Shown in pieces: positions 26,971-36,160 of a stretch of DNA of 64,000 nt. Source of the DNA: an uncultured Prevotellaceae bacterium. Lineage in GTDB: Bacteria > Bacteroidota > Bacteroidia > Bacteroidales > Bacteroidaceae. Both the position numbers and the translations under genes were made by a program. The DNA lies in the NCBI GenBank assembly GCA_902775605.1, contig CACYNE010000006.1, positions 1 through 64,000 of the forward strand. Direction: 5' to 3'. Position 1 is the first letter of the stretch. Each line of letters starts with the position of its first letter. Under the pieces are notes generated by a model. That model did no database searches, was not told the origin of the DNA, and worked only from the letters and a program-made list of their open reading frames with translations.

Positions 26971-28983
26971 ATGAGCAAACGTATGACTCTTGGCGCTGCC
27001 CTTCTGGCAGCCTCACTGGGCCTCAATGCCCAGAAGCCGATGACTGCCCCTGCGGGGGGCAAGGCTATCAGTGATGAATTGATTGGTATCTTCTTCGAGG
27101 ATATCAGCAGTGCTGCCGATGGCGGTCTGTATGCCGAATTGCTTCAGAACGGTTCGTTTGAGTTCAATCCCGCCGAACGTGATGGCTGGGGAGCAGGAAC
27201 GGCATGGAAGCAGATTCGTCCGGGTCACTCTCTGGGCACCCTGCAGGTTCGCATGGACAATCCTATTCATCCCAACAACCCCACTTACATGCGCCTGCAC
27301 ACAGAGCGTGTAAAGGAGTATTATGACTACAAAGGCTGGAAAGGCTTTGGTATTGAGAACACTGGTTTCAACGGCATCAGCGTGAAGGCTGGCGAGAAGT
27401 ACGACTTCTCTGCTTTCTTCCGTAACATCGGCAAGGATGCCAAGCTGATCCGTATCGCCCTGGTCGAGGCACAGCAGGGTTGGGGTAGAGATCCCAAGTT
27501 GTTGGCCGAAGCTAATCTGGAGGTTGACTCTAAAGACTGGCAGAAGTGCGAAGCTGTGCTGACTGCTTCTGAGGACAGCAAGAACGCTACCCTGCAGATT
27601 CTGGTTCTGACCGTAGGTGATCTGGATATTGACCAGGTATCACTGATGCCTGAGGACACCTATAAAGGACACGGCCTGCGTAAGGATCTGGCCCAGGCAC
27701 TGGCTGACCTGCAGCCTAAGTTCATGCGCTTCCCTGGCGGTTGCGTGGTACATGGCGGTGGTGACGGTTTCTGGGACACCTATCGTTGGAAGACCACCAT
27801 CGGTCCCAAGGAGCAGCGTAAGAGTCTGAAGAACACCTGGGGGTACCATCAGAGCATGGGTCTGGGTTACTTCGAGTATTTCCAGTTCTGCGAAGACCTG
27901 GGCATGGAGCCTCTGCCTATTCTCCCCTGTGGTGTATCTTGTCAGGGTACCAATGGCGGTTGGAGCATGCGCACACAAGCTCAGGATGTTGTTCCCATGA
28001 GCGAGATGGACGAGTGGGTAGCCGAGGCTATCGACCTGATTGAATGGGCCAATGGCGATCCTGCCACTAACAAATGGGCCAAGATGCGTGCTGATGCCGG
28101 TCATCCCAAGCCTTTCAACCTGAAGTACCTGGGTCTTGGTAACGAGGAGAAGATTACCCCCGAGTTCGCCGAGCGTTTCAAGTATATCTACGACCGCGTG
28201 GTGAAGGCTCACCCCGAGATTATCATCGTTGGTACCGCAGGTCCTGGTTCACACCCCGGAAACCCTGATTTGGAGAATGGTTGGAAATTGGCTGATGAAC
28301 TGGGTATGCCCATCATCGACGAGCACTACTATGAGCCCAACAACTACTTCCTGAACAAGCGCCAGTACGACAACTACCCCCGCGACCGCAAGACCAAGGT
28401 TTACCTGGGTGAGTATGCCGCTAAGGACAAGAAGCTCATCGATGCCCTGGCTGAGGGTCTGTACCTGCTCCATGTTGAGCGCAACGGCGATATCGTGTCT
28501 ATGACCTCTTACGCTCCCCTCTTTGCCCGCAAGGACAACACCAACTGGAACCCCGACATGATCTACTTCGACAACGAGCGTGCTTACCTCACCTGCAGCT
28601 ACTACGTACAGCAGCTCTTCGGACAGAGTGCCGGTCAGTACTACTATGGTGACTGCGTGAAGTTCGAGGGCGACGCCGCTGATGTCATCCAGCCTCAGGA
28701 GAACGTACACTATGGTCAGTCTGTTGTCCTGAACGTGAAGACTCGCAAGCTCTACGTGAAGATCTGTAACGCTTCTGACGAGGCCAAGAAGGCTAACATC
28801 AACCTGAGCCGCTTCGGCATCAAGAAGACCGCTACAAAGACCGTTATCTCTGGTCAGGCCAACGACGAGAACAACTACGAGCAGCAGCCTATCGCTCCTC
28901 AGAAGGAGACCATCAAGGCCGCTAAGAAGTTCTCTCTCGATGTTACTCCTTACTCATTCATCATGCTGGAGTACAGCTTGTAA
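26971..28983 (+). CDS. Alpha-L-arabinofuranosidase, GH51
   Basis: The 670-residue protein has a signal peptide (about residues 1-20) and an N-terminal catalytic-barrel start (ELIGIFFEDISSAADGGLYAE). A CBM-like beta insert spans about 130-225, then FMRFPGGC, the acid/base glutamate in GLGNEE (about residue 392), the nucleophile in YLGEYAA (about 481), and a C-terminal beta domain. GH51 enzymes release arabinofuranose from arabinan or arabinoxylan. Codon use is strongly biased (AAG, AAC, TTC, CTG), suggesting high expression. It has its own promoter and shares a bidirectional terminator with the convergent SusC/D operon. Confidence 0.92.
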   Translation: MSKRMTLGAALLAASLGLNAQKPMTAPAGGKAISDELIGIFFEDISSAADGGLYAELLQNGSFEFNPAERDGWGAGTAWKQIRPGHSLGTLQVRMDNPIHPNNPTYMRLHTERVKEYYDYKGWKGFGIENTGFNGISVKAGEKYDFSAFFRNIGKDAKLIRIALVEAQQGWGRDPKLLAEANLEVDSKDWQKCEAVLTASEDSKNATLQILVLTVGDLDIDQVSLMPEDTYKGHGLRKDLAQALADLQPKFMRFPGGCVVHGGGDGFWDTYRWKTTIGPKEQRKSLKNTWGYHQSMGLGYFEYFQFCEDLGMEPLPILPCGVSCQGTNGGWSMRTQAQDVVPMSEMDEWVAEAIDLIEWANGDPATNKWAKMRADAGHPKPFNLKYLGLGNEEKITPEFAERFKYIYDRVVKAHPEIIIVGTAGPGSHPGNPDLENGWKLADELGMPIIDEHYYEPNNYFLNKRQYDNYPRDRKTKVYLGEYAAKDKKLIDALAEGLYLLHVERNGDIVSMTSYAPLFARKDNTNWNPDMIYFDNERAYLTCSYYVQQLFGQSAGQYYYGDCVKFEGDAADVIQPQENVHYGQSVVLNVKTRKLYVKICNASDEAKKANINLSRFGIKKTATKTVISGQANDENNYEQQPIAPQKETIKAAKKFSLDVTPYSFIMLEYSL

Positions 28984-29004
28984 TCATTACTCAGTATACC
29001 AACT

Positions 29005-29041
29005 AAAAGCGGCACTCTCGATATTGAAGAGTGCCGCTTTT
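29005..29041. terminator. Bidirectional terminator between GH51 and the SusC/D operon
   Basis: A 14-bp perfect stem (AAAAGCGGCACTCT / AGAGTGCCGCTTTT) with a 9-base loop. Confidence 0.9.
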
Positions 29042-29061
29042 ATTATTAAGAATCCGAAGGA

Positions 29062-30897
29062 TTAATATCCCACCTTGTTCTTCCACTTGATGAACCAGTC
29101 TGTCTTGTTAGCCAGATTGAAGTTCGTGTAATTCGTCTTACCCTTACGGGCTCCGATAATCTTCATCATCGTTGCACCAGGGTTAGACTGACGCAATGCA
29201 TAGCGCATGATATCATAGTAACGTGTTCCCTCAAGGGCGAACTCCAGAGCTGATTCTGTCAGAATCAGACTATCAATAACCACCTGCTGCTTAGCAATGA
29301 TCTCAGCACGCTTGCTATCGTCAAACTCTATAGAATCCCTGAGAGGGAATGTATAAGTGGTGTCCATAGGTGTCCAACCACAACCACGAGCATGGATACC
29401 CATCATGTTATGTGTATCTATAGCCATCTGACGGTCACGGATGAAGTCATATTGATCACAAACCTCATAACGAGTGTCGTTAAAGTCGAAGTAGTTCAGT
29501 GTGATTGAGTCGTTCACTGTGGGATAGAAAGGTCTAACTTTCTCATCAATCACCTCATTGCTCAGACCCTCAGACAGAATCTCGAAAGCCATATGGGGAT
29601 AGCCTGCCATGTTGAGAGCCTCGGCCAAACGCAGGTAAACCATCGTGCGACGATAGATGTGTACGTTACGAGAAGAAGATGAGTACTTGTAGATATACTG
29701 GTACTCCATACGCTGACCAGTGATATCATCAGTCTCATAGTTCTTGTAGTAGTAGTCCTGCAAGCGCAAGTCACCTGACATATACTCACCCAGTCCCTTA
29801 GGAGCATAGAACACTGATGTACCATCGTTTGACAATACACAGTTGGGCTGTGACTCAGAAATCTCGAACAAGCGAGCAGAAGGCTTGATGCTGACATAGT
29901 ACTGGTTCTCCTCACGTGAGGTAAAGAGATTACGCAACTCACTGTAGTGGCCCTCAGCAGGAATAGAGTCACCAGGAATCAAGGTAATCATCTCTGCATC
30001 AGAAGCAACACTCTCGTCAGAGGGATAGAGAGAACCTGAAGGTTCAGTCCATTCTGTTGAACCCGGTTCCCACATAATCCACTCAGATCTTGTGGTAGGA
30101 TATGCGCTGTTCTCACCATTACGCTGGTTAATGAAGTCATAATACTCACGAGCAGCCTGCAGGTAATCAGCCTTGTTGCCAGTAAGAGAAGCCTTCCAGA
30201 GATAGAGGTCGCCACGTACAATGCTCAAGGGGAAGAACATCAGCTTTGATTGCACGGTACGGATATCACTATAACCAGGGAACACAGAATTATAGCGAAC
30301 AGGTAGGTCCTTCAAGTCCTGAATGAAGAAGTCACAGATCTCTTCAAGGGTCTTGGTGGTCTTCTCTGCTTCCTCGGCAGCATCCTTCGAAAGCAAAGGC
30401 TCTGTGAAGAAAGGCACCTTGCCATAGACGAGACCCAGCTGCAGGTAAGTCCATGCACGGATAGCTTTGACAGCGCAATACTCCTTCATGAAGATGTTCT
30501 CGTTACGGTTACTTCTCAGAGCCGTATCAGCATGCTCGATAAAGTAATTACAGTTATTGATAACAGCATAGTAGTCACTGGGCTGGTTATACTGGTTATC
30601 ATCACTCACGTTAAACTCAGCGATTTCGCGGAGGTCCTTGTTAGCGATATTGGTCAGGTCAACCAGGTCGCCACGCAACTCACCAAACAGGATGGTGCGG
30701 TCTGCCAGGGTCTGGAGCTTGGCCAGGATACCGGTAACAGAGTAGATGGTATCAACGGCATTGTTCAGATGCTCGTTCTCGGCATAGAGCACGTCATCGC
30801 TCTCTTGATTGAAAAAGTCCTCGCAGGAGGTGAGGGTTGCGGCAATACCGCAACCAATCACACCTGCGCAGAATATTTTATAAATCTTGGTAATCAT
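29062..30897 (-). CDS. SusD/RagB-family outer-membrane lipoprotein (second pair)
   Basis: The 611-residue protein has a lipoprotein signal (GIAATLTSC then EDFF). It shows the SusD pattern: a TPR-like N-terminal half with NNCNYFIEHAD and IRAWTYLQLGLVYGKVPFFTEP, and the C-terminal ALEFALEGTRYYDIMRYALR. SusD proteins form the lid on the SusC transporter and bind its substrate. ATG 30897 gives a normal signal peptide and is preferred to the GTG at 30927. It is the last gene of the seven-gene operon. Confidence 0.92.
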   Translation of the reverse strand: MITKIYKIFCAGVIGCGIAATLTSCEDFFNQESDDVLYAENEHLNNAVDTIYSVTGILAKLQTLADRTILFGELRGDLVDLTNIANKDLREIAEFNVSDDNQYNQPSDYYAVINNCNYFIEHADTALRSNRNENIFMKEYCAVKAIRAWTYLQLGLVYGKVPFFTEPLLSKDAAEEAEKTTKTLEEICDFFIQDLKDLPVRYNSVFPGYSDIRTVQSKLMFFPLSIVRGDLYLWKASLTGNKADYLQAAREYYDFINQRNGENSAYPTTRSEWIMWEPGSTEWTEPSGSLYPSDESVASDAEMITLIPGDSIPAEGHYSELRNLFTSREENQYYVSIKPSARLFEISESQPNCVLSNDGTSVFYAPKGLGEYMSGDLRLQDYYYKNYETDDITGQRMEYQYIYKYSSSSRNVHIYRRTMVYLRLAEALNMAGYPHMAFEILSEGLSNEVIDEKVRPFYPTVNDSITLNYFDFNDTRYEVCDQYDFIRDRQMAIDTHNMMGIHARGCGWTPMDTTYTFPLRDSIEFDDSKRAEIIAKQQVVIDSLILTESALEFALEGTRYYDIMRYALRQSNPGATMMKIIGARKGKTNYTNFNLANKTDWFIKWKNKVGY

Positions 30898-30933
30898 AAT
30901 TATCTTTTTTCTTGTTTCTATATTCACATTCGA

Positions 30934-33900
30934 TTACAAGTTAAACTTCACGCCAGCCACAATGCTACGACTTTGAGGCAGACGGCCCAGGTCAATGCCC
31001 TGACCAATGACGTTCGAAGTCATGGTCATCTCGGGATCGCTGCCCAGATACTTCGTAAAGGTGAGCAGGTTATTGCCCTGGATCCAGAACTGAATTCCCT
31101 GGATGTACTCAGACTTCATCGGCAGGTTATAGCTCAGAGTAGCAGACTTCAGACGCAGGTAAGAGCCATCCTCAATCCAGCGGTCGCTGAAGCGAGAGTT
31201 ACCCTTAGGATCCTGGAACGAGATGCGAGGCATATCGGTCTCTTGACCTTCCACCTGCCAGCGGCGCAGCATAGCCGTGCTCTGGTTCATGAAGCGTGAA
31301 CCACCTTCAAGTTGTGAACGCATATAGTTATATACATCGTTGCCCAGAGAATAGTTGAAGTTCAAGTCAAGCTTGAGGTTCTTCCAAGACAGTGAGGTAA
31401 AGATATTACCATAGATATCAGGATTAGGATCACCGATGATGGTCTGGTCGTCACTAGTAATCATACCATCGCCGTTCAGGTCAGCAAAGTGTACGTCACC
31501 AGCCTCGAAGTAGATACGGTCAACACCGTTATCATCCATGAAATACAGACCTTTAGAATCGGTTGTTCCTGCAGCCTGAGCCTCAGCGGTGGTAGAGAAC
31601 ACACCGAGAGCCTTGTAACCATAGAACAAGTTAGCAGCCTGACCCACCTGAGTGCGGATGGTAGCACCATAGACGGTGTTATCCAGATAAGTAGCATTAT
31701 CAGGCAGAGCGGTAATCTCGTTCTTGTAGTGACCTACGCTGGCACCAACTTCCCACTGCCAGTTCTTCAGGTTTAGCACCTTTGCATTGAAGTTCACGTC
31801 AAAGCCTTCATTCTTCAGTTTACCATCGTTAGACCAGTTCTCCTTCAGACCACTGAGGAAGCCCAGCTGCTGAAGTGCCAACAGGTTGTCGGTCTTTGAA
31901 CGGAAGTAGTTGAAGCCGAGGCTCAAGCGGTTGTTCAGGAAGCTTGCCTCCAGACCGGCGTTGAAACGACGAGTGGTTTCCCACTTAATGGTTGTGTTAC
32001 CAATACCGTCGAATGCCAGTGTTGAAATGGTGTGGAGGTACTGACCAGCACGGAAGAAGCTGCGAGCAGCATAGTAGTTGATATCATCATTACCACTCAT
32101 CTCATAACCAGTAGAGAGACGCAGGTAATCAAGACCTTTGATGTTTGCCAGCCAAGGCTCGTTGGTGAGCACCCAAGATGCCTGAATGCCGGGGAACACG
32201 CCCCAAGCAGCCTTGAACAGACGGAAGTCACCACCAGCCTGACCAAAACGTGAAGAACCATCAATTGCCAGGTTAGCCTGCAAGAAGTAACGGCTCTTGT
32301 AGTTATAGTCAGCCTGAGCATACCAAGACAGAGAGTTCCAGTTCTCGTTCACACCCTTGGCATCCTTATCAGCCAACTGACCAGAGATCTGAGGAGTCTT
32401 ATCACTACCAGTGTTGTAACCTACAGCAGAGTTGGTTGAGAAGCTCTCCCAGTTGATGCGGGCACCGCCAAACAGATGGAGGTAGTGAGCATCGAAGCGG
32501 TTCTCCCATTCAACACGTGTATCACTCATCACAGAGTTCTGCTTAGAAGCCAGTGAACGAGTCTCGTTCTCACGGAAACCACCCAGACTAGATACATAAT
32601 AGCTTGAAGGTGTACCATTATAAGGAATATAGAACAGCTCGTTGGTGTTCACCAGGTTGTAGCTGAAGTGCTCGCTAACAGAGAGGTGCTGATTAATCTC
32701 ATACTTCGGCGTCACGGTGAGGTTCAGCATAGAAGTCTCGAAGCGGTTCTTTGACTCAGCCTCAGCATACTCGTTGATAGCAGCAGGGTTACCCAGCTCC
32801 CAGTTGTAATTGGTATAGTTATACAGAGCCTCAGACAGATAAGTCTCAGGATCGATGTCCCAGTGAGAGTCAGAGAAACGACCTGCACCGGTCTCATCAT
32901 GACCATAGCTATATGCACTCAGGAAGGGGCTCTTCACATAAGCCAGGAAAGCGGGTGATGTGGGAGTACCCTCATCATAGCTCTCAGGAGCACCGTCATT
33001 GCGGATGTCGCGAGTCTGGTTGGCAAACGAAGCATCGAAGCGTACAGACAACTTGCGGCTCAGCAAGATATCGGTATTGAAACGTACGTTCAGACGGTCC
33101 ATATCGTTATACTTCAATGTGCTCTCAGCACTGGTATAACCAACAGACAGGTTGTAGTTAGCCACAGCGTCACCACCCTCGATGTTGATACCATAGTTCT
33201 GAGTCATGGCCGTACGATAAACATAGTCCTTCCAGTCAGTGTTCTGATGATACTGATCATAGTAGTAGTACTTCTTGCCATTCTGATCATACTCAGGCAT
33301 CAAGAAGCTGAACTCCTGCAGTCTGGTGTTGGTAGTCTTCAGCATCTCAGAAGCGTAGCTACGATACTGACCAGCATCCATCACAGAGATATACTTAGGC
33401 TCGAGCACCACACCAGCAGAGATGTTGGCAGTGATTCGGGTAGCCATAGACTTGTTACGACGGGTCTGAATCAGGATCACACCATTGGCACCCTTCGAAC
33501 CATAGAGGGCAGTACCGTTACGCATCACGGTCACCTTCTCGATATCAGCGGGATTCAGGTTGGTCAGCACATCGTTGTAGAAACCATCGTGAAGCAGTGT
33601 ACGACCATACTGCTGGTCAATAATCACATCATCGATAACAATCAGAGGCTGAGCATTCACGTTGAGTGAGTTCAAACCCTGAATGAACATCACGCCACCC
33701 ACACCAGGAGTTCCGTTGTAGTTAACACCATAGACCTGAGCACCCATCTGCTTCTGAATCTCGTCCTTGATATTCAGGGCATTGGTGTACTTGAAGTCCT
33801 TCATGGTGTAGTCACCACGCACATTGGTCTGTGTACCATATTCTGACTTGAAGGTAGTAGGATACAGATACACAGCCTTCTGCTGTTCACCCGACTGCAG

Positions 33901-34233
33901 ACCAATCTTTACGGGATTGTGGTCAGGAGTGGTGAAAGAGATGCCAGAAGCGAAGAGGGGAACCTTCACTGTATAGCTACCATCATCACCAGTCAGCGCA
34001 CTGTAGCCGTCAATCTCTGCAGCGCGAACAATAGCACCCGAGATGGGCTGCTTTGTGGCAGCATCATACACGAAACCTTTCACGGAACGTGTCTCATACT
34101 GCTTCAGTTTAACAACTCGCTGTACCTGAGCTTCCTCAACCACCTCTTCCTCATCGTCATCATAATCCTGGGCAGAGATGCTCAGAGGGAAAGCCATCAG
34201 TAGCGAAAATCCAAATAAGATATATCGTTTCAT
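30934..34233 (-). CDS. SusC/RagA-family TonB-dependent transporter (second pair)
   Basis: The 1099-residue protein has a signal peptide ending SAQ and an unusual acidic stretch (DYDDDEEEVVEEAQ) right after it. A carboxypeptidase-regulatory-like domain (about 48-125) precedes a plug domain containing NPADIEKVTVMRNGTALYG and GANGVILIQTRR. The 22-stranded barrel ends in a C-terminal aromatic-type strand (VAGVKFNL). It imports a substrate delivered by its SusD partner, using TonB energy. The acidic stretch could be a TonB-related or exposed segment; its role is unknown. Confidence 0.93.
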   Translation of the reverse strand: MKRYILFGFSLLMAFPLSISAQDYDDDEEEVVEEAQVQRVVKLKQYETRSVKGFVYDAATKQPISGAIVRAAEIDGYSALTGDDGSYTVKVPLFASGISFTTPDHNPVKIGLQSGEQQKAVYLYPTTFKSEYGTQTNVRGDYTMKDFKYTNALNIKDEIQKQMGAQVYGVNYNGTPGVGGVMFIQGLNSLNVNAQPLIVIDDVIIDQQYGRTLLHDGFYNDVLTNLNPADIEKVTVMRNGTALYGSKGANGVILIQTRRNKSMATRITANISAGVVLEPKYISVMDAGQYRSYASEMLKTTNTRLQEFSFLMPEYDQNGKKYYYYDQYHQNTDWKDYVYRTAMTQNYGINIEGGDAVANYNLSVGYTSAESTLKYNDMDRLNVRFNTDILLSRKLSVRFDASFANQTRDIRNDGAPESYDEGTPTSPAFLAYVKSPFLSAYSYGHDETGAGRFSDSHWDIDPETYLSEALYNYTNYNWELGNPAAINEYAEAESKNRFETSMLNLTVTPKYEINQHLSVSEHFSYNLVNTNELFYIPYNGTPSSYYVSSLGGFRENETRSLASKQNSVMSDTRVEWENRFDAHYLHLFGGARINWESFSTNSAVGYNTGSDKTPQISGQLADKDAKGVNENWNSLSWYAQADYNYKSRYFLQANLAIDGSSRFGQAGGDFRLFKAAWGVFPGIQASWVLTNEPWLANIKGLDYLRLSTGYEMSGNDDINYYAARSFFRAGQYLHTISTLAFDGIGNTTIKWETTRRFNAGLEASFLNNRLSLGFNYFRSKTDNLLALQQLGFLSGLKENWSNDGKLKNEGFDVNFNAKVLNLKNWQWEVGASVGHYKNEITALPDNATYLDNTVYGATIRTQVGQAANLFYGYKALGVFSTTAEAQAAGTTDSKGLYFMDDNGVDRIYFEAGDVHFADLNGDGMITSDDQTIIGDPNPDIYGNIFTSLSWKNLKLDLNFNYSLGNDVYNYMRSQLEGGSRFMNQSTAMLRRWQVEGQETDMPRISFQDPKGNSRFSDRWIEDGSYLRLKSATLSYNLPMKSEYIQGIQFWIQGNNLLTFTKYLGSDPEMTMTSNVIGQGIDLGRLPQSRSIVAGVKFNL

Positions 34234-34260
34234 ATCGTTCTTTCTTTTTTTATGTGAACA

Positions 34261-36129
34261 TTAGCGTTGCAAATACCAGCCTCTATAAGATCTGTCAGTG
34301 TATTTTCCATGAGGATACAGCAGAACACCGGGAGTGCCCTGATCCTTAGCAGCGACGGGAACGCCAGGATTACCAATCTCGCTGGGCAGAGCGTCAACGA
34401 GTTCCATCGTTCCATGAGGCACGAGAAGTACACAGTTGATACGCATGGTACGTGTTTTCTTACCGTTACGTACCTCAGCGTTACCCACACGGGTCTCAAC
34501 TTTCAGCAACGCCTGAAGATCTTCATCAGAAACGCCATAGGTACAAGTGTTGAACTTATAGTCCTCGGCCAAGCAGATATAGTCAACAGCATCAGCCGTT
34601 GTTACAAATGTCTTAGCTGTTCCATCAGGACCCATCAACTGCTCGCTACCCTTACCAGGATTATAGACGGTGCAACGGATTTCCGTTGGCAGACGCTCGA
34701 AGTCAGAAGCAGTAGAGTCACCAGCCAGTGCAGGAGCAGTAACCAGATAGATATCATAACCCATGTTCGAGAGGACATTAGGCAAGATATAGGTTACAGA
34801 GTGCTGCACCTGTGTCTCCTGCTGCTCGAACTCAATATACTGGTTAAACCACAACTTGTCATAGTACTTATTGTCAGAGGTCACGAAGCGGATTACCTGC
34901 TTCACAGTCTCAAGAGAGTCATTAGGATTGGTACTCCTATTGTCCTTGACCTTACTTACTTCCTTGATTCTGCTGACATTGATATGATACTGATTGAAGG
35001 TATTCAGATCATTAATGTTCCAAGTAGGAGCCTTCAGCACATCACCATTACTACAGGTCACCTTCTCTACCTGATCCATAGCGCCATTAGCATCGAGCGG
35101 CTTGAAGTACTGGAAATACTCAAACGGACGGAACCAGTTAGACTTACGAGCCACCCAGTTTCTTGTGCACTGCACAGACATTGCAGAGTCTTTCAGCGAT
35201 GCATCAGAGTTGAACGTACGGCTGAACGTATTACCAGCCACCATCAGCAAGCGAGGCATGGTGTAGAGCAAAGAGTCGCGGTTGGTCACCTTCTCAGCAA
35301 AGTTGAAATATGGCTCGTACTTTTCGATCATGTTTTTCCAGACATCGTTGGTGGGAGCCAGCATCAGGTAGGTACTATCCTCCGAGTTGATCAAGCCCAG
35401 ATAGCTATACAACTCATTGCGCTGTGCAAATACAGAGTCCAGATACTGCATCTTACCATCAACAATACTACCAGGCACACTCTGACCAGGCAGGAACTCT
35501 CTGTAATAGTAGTGACTATTATACAGGAAGCTTCTCAAGCTGTCCAGCTCAGGATCCTTGCTGACATATTCGAAGACTGTAGGCAGATATTCTACCTTCT
35601 TGTCCAGAGTATAGAGCACGCCGTTCTCATAAAGCTGGTTCTTGTCGAGAATATTCACGCCATTGATAGTCTTATCACTGAGCAAGGCATACTTACCGTT
35701 CATCAGCACGATGGTATCAGAACGCAGACTTGATACAGAGTGGTTATAGAGTGCCATGTGGTTCTGTACGAACTCCTTCAGCACGGTATTGTTCTTCTGC
35801 GGCACATTGTTAGCCAGCTGCTGCTTGTAATCGTCAATCAGGGCTTTTGCCTGAGCCTCCGTGAACTGGTCGTTGGTAGGAGCAAAGACTGTGAACACCT
35901 GACTGCCGTCCAAGATGGGCTTATAATTACATGCCTCCAAGACATTGGCAAAGTTTGATAGGTTAGTATTGCCTTTGATAGCCTGCCACAGAGAGCCTTC
36001 GTGCATACTTGTCGAAGTGTTGCCCAAGCTATCATAGTGGTCGTCCCATGTGTCGGAACAAGCCACGAAGGTGAGGGCGGCTACTGCCAGCCCTAACACC
36101 TTAGTATATAATATTTTTTTGGAAATCAT
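34261..36129 (-). CDS. FAS1 (fasciclin)-domain lipoprotein, third of three
   Basis: The 622-residue lipoprotein (lipobox FVACSD) has an N-terminal FAS1 domain of about 45-190 with the H1 motif VFTVFAPTNDQF and the H2-type VQNHMALYNHSV. A second, more divergent FAS1 unit contains YLMLAPTNDVWKNM. A beta-rich C-terminal region (from about 380) includes VTYILPNVLSNMGYDIYLV. FAS1 domains mediate adhesion or polymer binding. It lies between another FAS1 gene and a SusC gene, so it is probably a surface-exposed accessory of the transporter. The AATTNTC repeat lies just before its ATG at 36129, which I prefer to the TTG at 36138. Confidence 0.82.
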   Translation of the reverse strand: MISKKILYTKVLGLAVAALTFVACSDTWDDHYDSLGNTSTSMHEGSLWQAIKGNTNLSNFANVLEACNYKPILDGSQVFTVFAPTNDQFTEAQAKALIDDYKQQLANNVPQKNNTVLKEFVQNHMALYNHSVSSLRSDTIVLMNGKYALLSDKTINGVNILDKNQLYENGVLYTLDKKVEYLPTVFEYVSKDPELDSLRSFLYNSHYYYREFLPGQSVPGSIVDGKMQYLDSVFAQRNELYSYLGLINSEDSTYLMLAPTNDVWKNMIEKYEPYFNFAEKVTNRDSLLYTMPRLLMVAGNTFSRTFNSDASLKDSAMSVQCTRNWVARKSNWFRPFEYFQYFKPLDANGAMDQVEKVTCSNGDVLKAPTWNINDLNTFNQYHINVSRIKEVSKVKDNRSTNPNDSLETVKQVIRFVTSDNKYYDKLWFNQYIEFEQQETQVQHSVTYILPNVLSNMGYDIYLVTAPALAGDSTASDFERLPTEIRCTVYNPGKGSEQLMGPDGTAKTFVTTADAVDYICLAEDYKFNTCTYGVSDEDLQALLKVETRVGNAEVRNGKKTRTMRINCVLLVPHGTMELVDALPSEIGNPGVPVAAKDQGTPGVLLYPHGKYTDRSYRGWYLQR

Positions 36130-36130
36130 A

Positions 36131-36160
36131 GTTTTCAATTTTCAAATTGTCAATTGTCTA
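36131..36160 (-). repeat. AATTNTC repeat before a FAS1 gene start
   Basis: The plus strand reads AATTTTC, AAATTGTC, AATTGTC and related remnants, filling the gap between stop 36161 and ATG 36129. It is the same family as the array before sufD. Confidence 0.65.

Noticed and set aside
34267-35733. Long plus-strand ORF of 488 codons opposite a FAS1 gene
   Set aside because: It is antisense to a well-supported lipoprotein gene in a continuous operon, has an unnatural composition and no promoter.
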